A stretch of DNA of 64,000 nt from Larix kaempferi (GCA_027924585.1 BSBM01000179.1:10631001-10695000); one strand, 5' to 3'. Positions 31,255 through 43,959 are shown, counted from the stretch's first letter. Program-made: numbers and translations. The notes: generated by a model from the sequence alone, not told the origin.

Positions 31255-34200
31255 GTAGCAGCAGTACTGGATGTGCTCAATTGGAAATTTCACTGTTCCA
31301 GAAAGGTGAGGAAGTAATTTAAATATTCTTTTAACTATCATCACCCTGTTATATAGTATTTGGTTAATTCACAATTTTTTATCTCTCAAATTGTAATTTT
31401 GGAACTTCATTTATATAATATTTGATTAAGTTGCAATTTTTCATGTTTCAAATTATAATTTTGAATACCTAAACGGATTTTGCTCTTAAACACCTTTAAT
31501 ATGTTTGGATTATGCCATCTTAATAACTTATAAACAAAAGTGTCGATCATATGTATTTATATATACAAAGTTTAAGTTTTCTATACAAATGTCTAAAAAA
31601 ATAATGCAAACAAATATAATAATTAGAACTTATGATGTAATGGCAAGTAATTAGAAATTAGTTCAAATATACATAGCATGTAGGATCAATTCAGCAAGTT
31701 GATTGAACCAAGTAGATTGAGAAACAAAACTATAAAATAAAAGAAAATCAATGGTGAAGGAAGTTAACTTAATTGTGTTATGGAGGTTTTAACTATTGCC
31801 CATATGTTGATGACTAAGATGGGAGACATATTGGATCAACATTGATTAAATGGTAGGTGGGGAGCCTTGTTAAAAATATGTTAGTTGGTCATACATCTAT
31901 TGTTTATGTGGAATTTGATTGGCAAAAGTTTTAAGACTTATTTTTTTTTCTTGGGTTAATTTGTTATGCTTTTGTCTAAAAAAAGATTGGTCAATTTCCA
32001 TTTTTTCTAAAATTGATTTGACTAGACTATATAGGATAAAATTATTTTATTAAAAAAATCACCAAAATATTTAAAATCCTTAAAAATTTTATAATCGTCA
32101 TTTAGTAAGATTTGTCAAAGTTTATATACTTTAAGATAAATATGGATTCTTAAAATTTTTCTTTCATTCAATGATCGAGAGATTATTGACTTGACAAATA
32201 ACATCAATTACCAAGAGTCAAGCTGTTGTTTAACTAAAGTAGCCCAAGAGAAGTTATCAACATATGGGCAATAGTCAACCTTAATCCCATCGACATGCTA
32301 GTTGACTTCCATAACCAATTCTTAGAGATGGCCATATGAAGGCAAACAATATGATATAAAAGGCTTGGTTGATTGATAGAGAAGGTAGACAACCAAAGAG
32401 TTGCAGATTTGACGTCTCACTAAGAAATTTGATTAAGGGAATGACAACCAATGTTGGAGTTTTGTTGTATAACAAAGAATAAGGAATGGCCTTGATTTCC
32501 TGACCAAAGATACCAGGGATTGTAAATGCATCAACCCAAGGCGTGGAATCCTAAAGCATGTGCAAGATGGTATATGTAAATATCTGTTGCTCAACATTTC
32601 TGTAAAGATTGGTAATAAATTGGAGCTTATTCCTGAAGTGGTTTATCCTTAAAAATAAATGTACTATGTGATGAATGCTGGAGATTGATTGTATATAATT
32701 TATTATTTTGGTAGATGCTTAAATGACAAAAATCTAGTTTAGAATTTTCAATGCACATATTTGTTTTAGTTTAGCAAAATTTGTGGTGTAAACATATTGG
32801 GTGATTTCGCTTGCCGATTGGAAAACATATCAATTTGGTTTTAAAGCAAAGTTCTTATTTTTCTAAGTGTTGTATGGTGAAAACCAAATTTGGATATATC
32901 CAGAAGGACAAGAACTAGTGTTGCCTGAAATTTCCCATACTCATCCTCCAAATTGAACTAAGATGGTAGAGACCAAGAGAAATTAGCAAATGTGAACTTA
33001 GATTTAGTGAACTTAGATTTAGGGACTTGGAGAGGAAAGTAGAATGTATTGAAAACTTGCTACTTGATTTGGTTTGAGTGTTGTTGAAATGAATAAACAT
33101 GGAGGATAAGAAACTTCTGGCAAAGAAAGGGAGAAACGAAAGACTAACAAGATGGATAGGGAAAAAAATTATCACCAGGAAGATGGCCCTCATACTACCA
33201 TAATTTATTTTAAATTCAAAGCTAAAGTGGAGATAAAGTCTTATGATAGTAATATGGACCTTGATACACTCAGTTTAATTGGTTGAGGTATCTAGAAATT
33301 AATTTCAGTTTTTATGGATTTATAGACAAAAAAAAGTTTATTTCTCTCAATGAAATAGATTGATATTTATTACTATGATGGAAAAATTTGCCTCAAAAAA
33401 GACTTCTTACCAGCCAAAGAAAGTTGTACAGTCTTGAAAGTGTTTAAGACACTTGTTAAAAAACATTCTATCTCTTGGGGTATGAAGAATAAGGAGTGTC
33501 ACTAATACCAAAATGATAACACTACAAGGAAAACAAGGTTTACCAAAATCCCTTCTTCCTTATCTACTCTAATAAAGATGTTAGGTAGAGATTTTTATGG
33601 GAAAATATACTTTGATAAATCCTAATTATCTAAGCTCACTAATAGCTATACAAAACCAAAACCACACACTAGTGTATTGAAATTAAAGACACATCATGAT
33701 TTGGGTAAAAAAGTACCTCAACTGATTTTCATAATTTTATCATTCTATAGTGATTTCCTCCCTTCCGAGCACCCATGTTTGGTTCCATTATAACCTCACT
33801 CATAGGTTTCTATATTGTCAAATTTGATTCCCTTCTTGATTTAAGATAGATCAGAATTCCAAATTTTATTCTATATAAAAAAACATAGCATTTTTTTCAC
33901 ATTTCCATGTCCATTCTGTGTTAACCTCTGTGTTAACCACAAAGAAAACTACTTAATTTCCTTTTTTATGCCTTCCTTTACATTTGCATGGTTTTTTTTT
34001 CTACTTTTAGTGTAGAATTGGTTGATTTTTTCAATGTTTTTACTAAAATGTTGGTGGTGTATGCCACCTTACATAGTTTTCGTGCATTGCATTAAGTGCA
34101 TGTAAAGAGCATACTGATATGGTGCATTTCTTTTTGGGAAATGCACCATGGTGATGGTGAAGCACATCATGCACCAATCATGATGATGCTAAGAAAACAT

Positions 34201-35770
34201 CAAGTGTGGTATGTCCAGTGTGGTATGATTAGTGTTATAATGATGTATTCAATTTGAATGGCCACACATGCATCTCAATGTGCCAACATCAATGTAAGAT
34301 ATCTTGCATTGATATCAGTGCATCTCATTAACCTTAATATACCAATGAAAAAACTCATTTAATGTAGAATAGGTGGTTTGTTTATATTATTAAGAGGACG
34401 ATTGTCATAATTGCAATAAATGCACATAAACACAATTTTCCTCCATAATATACTGATCCAATGATCAAAATTGAATCTTTTTTTAGCTCTATCAAGGGAT
34501 GTGAACCTATGCTAGAAGGGTAATTCAAAAAAAATCCTTCCAAAATAAGGCAAAATTTTGAAATCATTGGTCATTTATGAAGAATGATAAATTTTATAAA
34601 ATTTCAAAAAATAGGTTAGTTTTTCAACAACTCATCATTGTCCCTAGTCTCAACTCTTAACTCTTGGTTCCTGATGAATATTGTACTTCTATATTATATG
34701 AGCATGGACGTGAATCATGGAAAAGATTCAGGATTCATCACCCATTATTTCTCTTTTACATCTAAAAACTAAAATAGCCTCTATTCTCTTTGGCTCACAT
34801 ATACTCCTTGATACCATACATTACCCTTTCACAACATTAACTATGTACATATATCATGCCTAGATTATTGTACCACCTTAGTGGCATATGCACCATTTTA
34901 AATGTCACATAAATGAAATCTTCTCCTATAATCTTGGGAACAATGTATTTATGAATCCCCCCATGAATTCATGTATTATAAGCATTGTTTATCCTTGTCA
35001 ATATGACAATTGGCATCACATTTAGTGCCCATACTTAATTTTTTTAGATTCCACACTTACCATAAGGACATTTCCTTTGTTCTTGACTCAAAACAACATG
35101 AAAACATTTTGCCATGGGTTATAGGTCTAAATTGTAATGGCATTGGACATGTATAAGAAATATTAAGTACACATCTGTGGCTTAATGACAATTTTGAAGA
35201 TATAAGAATAGACATTGAGTGAATCCAAGGAAATGAAATCATCTCTCTTTTTCATGTTTACATATTCCATATCTCTAAAAGTATCTAACGTGTTGATTCA
35301 TAGTCATTTTGTGGTATCGTTAATGCATGGTTTTTCTTTGTTTCAAATGAAACTATCCTAATTAACTTGTTTGGGATTAAAAAAAACATATTAAGCTGAA
35401 TGAAATTTACTAATTGTATGGTATTGATTAAGTTTAGATAAAACAATTGCATGAAATGGACCTTAGGGTGGGTGCACAAAGATGCTCCCCAAAAGTATTG
35501 CAATGGGGCTGCGCTAGCGAGGAAAAAACAGAGGGGCGCACATGCCTAAGGAAGCGCACATGTGTTGTTTTGAGCACGCACACACTCCTGTTAAGCTAAT
35601 TAAAAAAAGCAGGGCAGAGTTGTTCTATTTTCACCCTATCGGCCAAGCCTCACTCACCCATCGCGTGCACGGAGCAAGAGAGCACCATTTTCACAATTTG
35701 CACTCAAAAAATCCCTCAATCCATCCACCAAGTGATCAACAAATGCATTGGATAGGTAATATCCATGTTT
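31255..35770. other. AT-rich spacer, nothing recognised
   Basis: About 4.5 kb with short, unconvincing frames only. Around 35500-35700 base composition becomes richer in CpG (cgcgtgcacggagc, ggggcgcacatg), but no gene or promoter can be assigned. Confidence 0.55.
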
Positions 35771-35774
35771 TTTG

Positions 35775-35871
35775 TCATCATCATCATCATCATCATCAAC
35801 AACAACAACAACAACAACATCTTCATCATCAGCAGCAGCAGCAACAGCATCATCATATTCATCATCATCAT
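35775..35871. repeat. CAT/CAA/CAG microsatellite, left part
   Basis: Runs of cat, then caa, then cag and cat triplets stop at the exact insertion point of element D. They resume as atcatcatc on its other side. Confidence 0.93.
35867..35871. repeat. Target-site duplication ATCAT (left) of element D
   Basis: It matches 43030-43034. Because the site is itself a CAT repeat, the match is weaker proof than usual. Confidence 0.7.
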
Positions 35872-36371
35872 TGTTGAAATATTGTAACTTCTAAGAATAT
35901 TATATTTATATTTTATTATTCCGGAGTTGTTTCATTCCTCCGATGGGACTTTGTTATGTATTCGGAGATGTTTATTCCTCCGAGAGATTGTGTTAACTAG
36001 GGTTATTAGATCTCCCATGTGAGGTCGGCCCTGAGTTAGTTATTTAGGGGTTATTAGACTCTCTTAGGAGAGGTCGGCCCCATTAGGGTAAAAAGTCAGT
36101 CGGGAAACAAGTATAAGTAGAGGAGGTATGTTCCTCACTTATCTCATTCATTCACTCACTTGTGATTGGCACATAGGAGAGAAAGAGGTCTGCATAGGAG
36201 GAGAAGGAGCTCTAGTCTTGGACTACATATTTGTATTGGTTGATTATCTATATTGAGGAAAGCTTTGCTGGGTTTTCTACCCCATGAGGGTTTCCCAAGG
36301 TAAATCTTTGTCTATCTTATGATTGTGTTTCTTTCAGTGATCTTACTTGTGAAATTAGGCTAAACTTAACA
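35872..36371 (+). repeat. Element D 5' LTR
   Basis: TGTTGAAATATTG...CTTAACA, 500 bp, matched by 42530-43029. A TATA-like agTATAAGTAgagg lies near 36110. Confidence 0.95.
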
Positions 36372-36383
36372 TGGTATTAGAGC
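36372..36383 (+). other. Element D primer binding site
   Basis: TGGTATTAGAGC directly follows the LTR, one base different from the standard TGGTATCAGAGC, consistent with a later C-to-T change. Confidence 0.88.
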
Positions 36384-36839
36384 TAGCCTGAATAGGACAT
36401 CTTTCATAAGGTGAAAATACCTCTCTCTCCTCCTCTGGTGAAAATTAGGGTTTCTACAAAAGTTGGAATTTTTGGATTCTGATTGCATGGCTGGATAGCC
36501 CTCCTCAAAATCAAATTTTTGAGCCCCGGATTGAGATTTTTGGTTGGGTAGAACTTTGGGAAATTCAAACCCTAGTTTGACCAAAAGTGCAGAAAACCAA
36601 AGAACCAGAAAAGTTGCGCACCTATGCACCAGTGAACCAGAAAAGCTGCGAACTTGTGCACTAGAAAACCAGAAAAGAGAAGAATAGAAAACCAAAAATT
36701 CTGTTGTAGATCCGGAAGGTGAAAAGTTGAAGTTTCCAGAAGGAGAACACACCAGAACATTCAACTCAATCAAGCACATCTCATGGTAAGAGTTATTCTA
36801 TCTCTTGAGAAACTTCAATCTCTTTGACCCCTGGATAAG

Positions 36840-37960
36840 ATAGATCCAAGCACTAATATTGAAGACAAGCTAGAGGGTATAGAAAATTTCCGGGCATGGA
36901 AATACAGAATTGGTCTCATTCTTGAAGAGAATGATCTTGCCCAATATATCAAGGATGAGGTTGCAGAACCTGAAGAAGATGAAGCCAAAGAGAAGCATAA
37001 GAAGGATTTGATTAGGGAAAAGAGAATCATTGTTGATTCTATCAAAGACCACTTGATTCCCCATGTGGCATCCAAGAAGACTCCAAAGAAAATGTATGAT
37101 GCCCTTTCCAGAATGTATGAAGGAAAGAACATCAATAGGAAGATGAACCTGAGAGCTCAATTGAAGAGCACCAAGATGAATAAAGGAGAATCTGTTTAAG
37201 ACTATTTCTCAAGGGTTTCCCAGTTCAAGGAACAACTAGATGCTATTGGAGATACCCTTTATGAAGATGAACTAGTCATGACTGCTCTAAATGGTCTCAC
37301 TAGATCTTCGGAGTCATTCATCCAAACTATGTGTGCCAGAAAAGAAAGTATGAAGTTTGATGTGGTTTGGGAGGATTGCATTCAAGAAGAAGCTAGGGTT
37401 GCCAACAGAGAAGCCTTGCTCAAAGAAGATGACCAAGCCTTGGCCACCCACACCAAGAGAAGAAGGAATCAATCCCACTTCAAGAAGAATAGTTCCAAGG
37501 AGTCTCAACCTCCACAAAGATTTCAAAAGAGAAGAGGAACTAATCAAAGAAGAGATTACTCCTCATTTCAATGTTTTACTTGTCACAAAATAGGATACAT
37601 TGCTAAGGATTGTCCTCTATAGAAGAAAAAGGGTTTTCACCACAAAAGACATCAAGCTCATCTAGCAGAAGATGATAGTGAAGAAGAAGAGGAGGAAAGG
37701 CCTCAAAAGAAAAGATCTAAAGTAGAAGAAGAAGAAGATGCAGAAGAATATGTTCTATTCTCTGCACTCTCTGGGGAAGTAACACCTGGAGAAGAAACAT
37801 GGCTCATTGATAGTGGTGCTTCAAAGCACCTGACAGGTCAAAAGAAGACTCTTTCAAAACTTGAAAAAAAGACTTCTCCATAGAAGCTATCCCTTGGAGA
37901 TGACTATCAATATCCCATCAAGGGCGTTGGTGAAGCAAGTTACAAGCTTGATTCTGGAAC
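36840..37960 (+). pseudogene. Element D gag and protease, broken
   Basis: Gag motifs parallel those of element C: EDKLEG, FRAWKYRIGLILEEND, DSIKDHLIPHVASKKTP, YEGKNINRKMNLRAQL. A CCHC knuckle CFTCHKIGYIAKDC and the protease WLIDSGASKHLTG follow. Stops interrupt at TAA 37197-37199 (sibling has Gln), TAG 37619-37621 and TAG near 37882. The original start Met is not in frame. Confidence 0.9.
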
Positions 37961-37964
37961 CCCA

Positions 37965-39335
37965 TTGAAGATGAAGGAGATCTTATATGTACCAGGTTTG
38001 AAGAAGAACTTACTCTCTATCTTTGCTTTGGATAAGAAAAGATATAGGGTTGCATTCATAGATGGGAAAGTACTAATGTGGCCCAAAGGAAAATCAATTG
38101 AGGATGCAATTGTTATTGGTGAAGAGGAAGGAGGTCTATACAAACTCAAGGGCCATCCAGAAGCCTCCCTTGTACATGAAGCCACTAGCCCAAATGAGAT
38201 ATGGCATAGGAGGCTTGCTCACATTAACTACAAAGCACTACCTCATGTAAGCAAGGTAGTTATAGGACTACCAGACTTAAAGATTGATCATGATGGCACA
38301 TGCAAAGGATGTGCAAAAGGGAAGAATATCAAGAACCCATTTCCAAAGAATGAAACAAAGACTAAGAGTACCTTGGAGTTAATTCATTCAGATGTATGTG
38401 GACCAAATCCCTCCACATCTTTGAGTGGATATGAATACTATCTTACATTTATTGATGACGATTCAAGAAAGACTTGGATATACTTTCTAAAAGGAAAGAA
38501 TGAAGTCTTTGGAAAGTTCGAAGAGTTCAAAGCTTTGATAGAAAATCATTCATAAAAGAAGATCAAAATACTCAGGACATATAATGGCGGAGAATATACT
38601 TCAAAGGATTTGGAAGACTTTTGTAAAGAAGTTGGAATGAAGAGAGAACTAACCACACCCTACAATCCTCAACAAAATGGTGTTGTGGAAAGAAAGAATA
38701 TTATGGAAGTAGTAAAGACAATGATACATGATCAAGACCTACCTATGTACCTATGGGCTGAAGCATCCAGGACAACAGTCTATGTGCAGAATAGACTATC
38801 TCATAGTGCTCTTGATTTTAAAACCCCAGAAGAAGTGTTCACATGAAAGAGACCTGAGGTAATTCACCTCAAGATATTTGGATGCCTAGTATACATTCAC
38901 ATTCCAAAAGAAAAGAGGACCAAGTTGGATCCTTCTGGGAAGAAGGGAATATTTGTTGGATATTATGAAGCATCCAAAGCATTCATAATTTACATCCTAG
39001 GTTTCCATCATATGGAAATAAGTAGGGATGTGACATTTGATGAAGAAGCAGCTCTCAAGAGATCTAGGAAGTGCCAGTATGAAGAAGTATATGAAGAAGA
39101 TGCACCTTCCAGAACTGTAGAGGATGTACCCAACCCTGAAGTTGTAACACTAGAAGATCATGACATGTTAGAACCACAAGAACCCCCTATCACAAACATA
39201 TCAAGAAAGAGAAAGCTAGCATGGGAAAGAGACATTGTTCTAGGAGCAAAAAAATATGGAGCTCCTGAAGGTTCCACCAGGAGTGAGCAAGAAACCAAAG
39301 TCATTTTCCAACTATATGGCTTTGATGTGTGATCT
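37965..39335 (+). pseudogene. Element D integrase, broken
   Basis: The pre-integrase zinc site is visible: WHRRLAH followed by CKGCAKGK (HHCC). The core begins ELIHSDVCGP with its Asp, and NGVVERKN supplies the Glu. The second catalytic Asp, normally in RxDNGGE, is Tyr here (RTYNGGEYTS). Stops fall at 38552-38554 and 38843-38845. A Copia C-terminal region follows (KLDPSGKKGIFVGY), then a frameshift near 39330. The enzyme would have inserted the DNA copy into chromosomes. Confidence 0.9.
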
Positions 39336-40830
39336 GGTAGATGAAGAACCCACTAGTTATGAAGAAGCATCTCATAAGAAAGAGTGGGTAGAGGCAATGA
39401 CCAAGGAGTACCAGTTAATAATGAAGAATGATGTTTGGGATATAGTTACCAAACCAAAAGACAAAAGTGTGGTATCATCCAAATGGATATACAAAATAAA
39501 GCATGCTGCGGATGGTAGCATTGAAAAATATAAGGCGAGGTTTGTGGCCAGAGGATTCTCTCAGAAAGAGGGAATTGACTATGAAGAAACATTTGCACCA
39601 GTTGCAAGGTACACTTCCATTAGAAACATCATGGCACTTTCATCCATGATGAAGTGGAAATTACATCAGATGGATGTAAAGACAGCCTTCCTGAATGGTG
39701 ATTGAGGAAGAAGTATACATAGAGCAACCACAAGGATTTGAGGTGGAAGATGGAAGAACCCATGTGTGCAAACTGAAGAAGGCTTTGTATGGGTTGAAGC
39801 AAGTTCCCAGAGCTTGGTATGGAAGAATTGTTAGTTTCTTAACAAGCTTGGGCTTTACCAAAAGTAAAGCTGATCCTAATCTTTATCTCAAGGTTATGGA
39901 TGATGAACCTGTCATATTGTTGATATATGTGGATGATCTATTTTTGACTGGAAATGAGAAACAGATTATCGAGTGCAAGAAGAAGCTCTCTTCAGATTTT
40001 AAGATGAAAGATCTCGGATTGATGCACTACTTCCTAGGTCTGGAAGTATGGAAAGGAACAGAAGGAATCTTTCTCAACTAGGGTAAGTATGCTGTGGAAA
40101 TATTGAAAAGATTCGATATGTTGGAATGCAAATCCATGGCCACTCCCATGTATTCCAACTTGAAGCTGTTAGTTGATGACTCTTCAGAGTTAGTGGATGT
40201 GACTCTGTACAGATAGATTATTGGGTCATTAATGTATCTGACGAATACCAGGCCAGATATATGCTTTGCGGTGAACACCCTGAGTCAGTATCTAATGGAA
40301 CCTAGATGAGTTCACCTGATTGCTGCAAAGCATGTGATGAGGTACCTGAAGGGTACGATAGACTTTGGTCTATATTATTATGGAGATCATAACTTCAAAT
40401 TGTATGCCTACACAGATGCTGATTGGGCAGGAAGTGTATTAGACAGGAAGAGTACATCGGGTGGATGTTATTGTCTAGGATCTACCATGATCTCATGGTT
40501 TAGCAGGAAGCAGTCAAGTGTGGCTCTCAGCACAGCTGAAGCGGAATATATAGCTGCCTGCTCTACTAGTTGTGAAGCGGTATGGCTTCGGAAGTTGTTA
40601 TCAGGATTGTTTGACTTAGAGATGGACCCCACTGTGATCCTGTGTGACAACCAAAGTTGTATCAAGATGACAGAGAATCCAGTATTCCATGATAAGTCAA
40701 AACACATAGAGATCCGATATTTCTATATATGGGATATGGTGCAGAAAGGAGCTATCAAGCTCGAGTATGTAGGAACTGGTGGACAAGTTGCTGATGTGTT
40801 GACCAACCTCTGTCTCGAGTAAAGCTTGAG
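39256..40830 (+). pseudogene. Element D reverse transcriptase and RNase H, broken
   Basis: RT runs from EWVEAMTKEYQLIMKNDVWD through KWIYKIKHAADGSIEKYKAR and MDVKTAFLNG (frameshift at about 39700) to LIYVDDLFLTGNE, with YVDD intact. Stops at TAG 40079-40081 and TAG 40214-40216 both stand where element C has Gln; a TGA lies near 40306. RNase H retains its acidic residues in TDADWAG, STAEAEYIAA and LCDNQSC. A one-base loss near 40805 truncates the final LTKPLSR-type tail. Confidence 0.92.
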
Positions 40831-40914
40831 TATTTCCGAGACAAGCTTGGTGTAGTTCAGAAGGACCCTCCTCGAAAGGGGGAGTGATATGGTCGATGAT
40901 GATATTTTTATAGT

Positions 40915-41295
40915 GGTATCGATGTGGATACCAGTATCGATGATGAGATTTCCTGTATCGATGGAAAGGTCGATGATGAGGATACCTGTATTGATGAGGA
41001 TACTGTATCGATGATGAGGACACCTGTATTGATGAGGATACATGTGTTGATGATGAGGATACATGTATCAATGATGAGGATACCTGTATTGATGAGGATA
41101 CATGTGTTGATGATGAGGATACCTATATTGATGAGGATACATGTGTTGATGATGAGGATACATGTATTGATGAGCACACATGTGTTGATGATGAGGATAC
41201 GTGTATTGATGAGGATACATGTGTTGATGATGAGGTTACCTGTTCCAACAATGAGGTTGATGATGAGGTTTCCCGTTCTGATGATTAGGTCGATG
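40915..41295 (+). repeat. GATGAGGATAC minisatellite in element D 3' region
   Basis: Alternating units of about 18 and 21 bp (tgtattgatgaggatacc, atgtgttgatgatgaggatac) are repeated about 15 times. Open frames here on both strands are repeat artefacts. Confidence 0.9.
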
Positions 41296-41309
41296 AAGTG
41301 GTACTTAGA

Positions 41310-42005
41310 CTTTGTCTAAGAGGACTATTGGGATTGCATCATCCTTGGACTTATGTCCTAAAGTGATAGGGATTGATCATCCCGTAAGTGAATCAGGATT
41401 ACATTGTCCTTGGACTTATGTCGTAAAGTGATAGGGATTGATCATCCCGTAAGTGGATCAGGATTGCATCGTCCTTGGACTTATGTCCTAAAGTGATAGG
41501 GATTGATCATCCTGTAAGTGGATCAGGATTGCATCATCCTTGGATTTATGTCCTAAAGTGATAGGGATTGATCATCACGTAAGTGGATCAGGATTGCATC
41601 TTCCTTGGACTTATGTCCTAAAGTGATAAGGAATAATCATCCTGTAAGCTGATTTGGGATTGCATCGTCCCTAGACATGGTGAGATGTCTTAAAGTGATA
41701 AGGACTAATCATCCTGTAAGCTGACTCAGGATTGCATTGTCCCTAGACATGGTGAGATGTCTTAAAGTGATAAGGACTAATCATCCTGTAAGTTGATTCG
41801 GGATTGCATTGTCCCTAGACATGGTGAGGTGTCTTAAAAGGATAAGGATTGATCATCTTGTAAGTTGATCTGGATTGCATCATCCATAGACATGAGAGAT
41901 GTCTTAAATTGAGAGGGACTGATCATCCCGTAAGCAGATCAGGATTGTATCATCCTTGGACCTATGTCCTAAAGTGAGGGATTGATAATCCCGTAATAGG
42001 ATCTT
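41310..42005 (+). repeat. 65-bp minisatellite in element D 3' region, about 10 copies
   Basis: The unit runs gggattgatcatcccgtaag / tggatcaggattgcatcatc / cttggacttatgtcctaaag / tgata; exact period is 65 bp between 41369 and 41434. Each unit contains a short ggatga/tgatca dyad. Later units drift (ctagacatggtgagatgtct). Confidence 0.93.
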
Positions 42006-42029
42006 GGGAATTGCAGAGTATGTTGTTGT

Positions 42030-42320
42030 GTCGATGTTGCTGATCGTGATGATCTAGATGACGATGCTGCTGCTCGTGATGGTCTAGATGACGATGTTGT
42101 TGATCGTGATGGTCTAGATGACGATGCTGCTAATCATGATGGTATAGATGACGATGTTGCTGATCGTGATGATCTAGATGACAATGTTGTTGATTGTGAG
42201 GATCTAGATGATGATGTTGATCAATAGATCCAGATGATGATGTTGTTGATCGAGAGATCCAGATGATGATGTTGATCAGTGGATCCAGATGATGAGGTTG
42301 TTGATCGATGATGATGATGC
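42030..42320 (+). repeat. 30-bp minisatellite in element D 3' region
   Basis: gatggtctagatgacgatgt / tgttgatcgt recurs with exact 30-bp spacing, grading into gatccagatgatgatgttg units to about 42310. Confidence 0.9.
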
Positions 42321-42520
42321 TGTAGCTGATCAAGTGCTGTAGAAGATGAAGACTCAATACTGACGATGCTGATGTTCCATTATTGATTATGTTCCAGTAA
42401 ATGAATGAGTTACTGATGATGATGTATAATGAAAGATTCCAATGATTTATAGATGTATCATGTATCATGTAGTCAATGACTCCTTTCTCCTGCAGTTGCT
42501 ATTATAATATCCTTCTCGTT

Positions 42521-42529
42521 AAGGGGGAG
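42521..42529 (+). other. Element D polypurine tract
   Basis: AAGGGGGAG directly precedes the 3' LTR. Confidence 0.9.
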
Positions 42530-43029
42530 TGTTGAAATATTGTAACTTCTAAGAATATTATATTTATATTTTATTATTACGGAGATGTTTCATTCCTCCG
42601 ATGGGACTTTGTTATGTATCCAAAGATGTTTATTCCTCCGAGATATTGTGGTAACTAGGGTTATTAGATCTCCCATGTGAGGTCGGCCCTGAGTTAGTTA
42701 TTTAGGGGTTATTAGACTCTCTTAGGAGAGGTTGGCCCCATTAGGGTAAAAAGTCAGTTGGGAAACAAGTATAAGTAGAGGAGGTATGTTCCTCACTTAT
42801 CTCATTCATTCACCCACTTGTGATTGGCGCATAGGAGAGAGAGAGGTCTGCATAGAAGAAGAAGGAGCTCTAGTCTTGGACTACATATTTGTATTGGTTG
42901 ATTATCTATATTGAGGAAAGCTTTGCTGGGTTTTCTAACCCATGAGGGTTTCCCAGGGTAAATCTTTGTCTATCTTGTGATTGTGTTTCTTTTAGTGATC
43001 TTGCTTGTGAAATTAGGCTAAACTTAACA
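42530..43029 (+). repeat. Element D 3' LTR
   Basis: This 500-bp copy matches 35872-36371 with about 19 substitutions, many of them transitions. Confidence 0.95.
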
Positions 43030-43229
43030 ATCATCATCACCATCTTCATGGTCTTCTTCATCATCATCTTCATCTTCATCATCAACATCATATTCGTTGT
43101 CATCATCATCATCATCATCATCATCCTTATCTTCATCATCATCATCGTCATCACCATCTTCATCATCATCATTGTCATCATCGTCACCACCACCACCACC
43201 ACCACCACCACCATCTTCATCATCATCAA

Positions 43230-43266
<37 letters not shown>

Positions 43267-43295
43267 TTCATCAACATATTCATCATCATCATATT

Positions 43296-43347
<52 letters not shown>

Positions 43348-43404
43348 TTCATCATCGTTGTCGTTGTCATCACCATCATCTTCATAGTATTCATCACCAT
43401 CATC

Positions 43405-43440
<36 letters not shown>

Positions 43441-43556
43441 TTCATCATCATCCTCATCATCAGCATCGTCCTCATCTTCATCATCATAATCATCATCATC
43501 ATCTTCATCATCATCATCTTCATCATCGTCATCATTATCTTCATTATCATCATCTA
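43030..43556. repeat. Long CAT/GAT microsatellite, right part
   Basis: About 527 bp of nearly pure (CAT)n with cac, ctt and gtc interruptions. It is open in several frames (poly-Asp, poly-Ile, poly-Ser) purely because of the triplet period. Confidence 0.97.
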
Positions 43557-43756
43557 GGGATGATGTTAGGGGCAAATTATAGCCCATGGGAGAAATTAGA
43601 GGAGTTTCAAAATTTTGGTGGGCGAATTTTGTATATTTAAAAAAATTTGGAAAAAAATAAAAATCGTCCACTATTTATTAACACAATAATATTTTCAAAT
43701 AAAATAGCCTTCCCATCTAACAACCCTCTCTCCCAAAATCTGGAAATCGCCCCCCG

Positions 43757-43885
43757 AAATTTGCTAAAAATATGACATTCGCCCTCCATTTCGGGTTAGA
43801 TTGCTAAAAAACATGTCATTCACCCCAATTTATGGTTCGATCTGTCAAAAATATTGCATTCACCCCGATATATACTCATTGGTGG
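43757..43885. repeat. Three-copy degenerate tandem repeat
   Basis: Units of roughly 50 bp share gctaaaaa-atgncattc-ccccaatttnggttngat. They lie between the microsatellite and the FRIGIDA-like pseudogene. Confidence 0.65.
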
Positions 43886-43959
43886 GTTCATATGGCTATT
43901 TCACCCCCGATAACCAGTCATGGCAGCTTAAAAATGACAAGGGTTCCAGTAAGACAGAA

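Larger units (their letters stand above)
35872..43029 (+). mobile_element. Copia element D, full-length but dead
   Basis: This 7158-bp element has 500-bp LTRs, a Met-tRNA-type primer site, a purine tract and the complete Copia order gag-protease-integrase-RT-RNase H. LTRs differ at about 19 of 500 positions by eye, so it is older than element C. Its proteins share long blocks with element C, making the two siblings. D shows what C has lost. Many stops and some frameshifts kill the frame. Confidence 0.95.

Noticed and set aside
35542-35877. 111-codon His/Gln-rich frame
   Set aside because: Its His/Gln tract is the microsatellite, and the rest has no recognisable domain; it runs into the LTR of element D.
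40697-41319. Several frames of 89-131 codons on both strands
   Set aside because: They lie in the element D minisatellite and repeat the unit in translation.
43024-43671. Long frames encoding poly-Asp, poly-Met, poly-Ile and poly-Ser in both strands
   Set aside because: They follow from the uninterrupted CAT/GAT triplet repeat; every frame stays open and none has non-repeat coding content.
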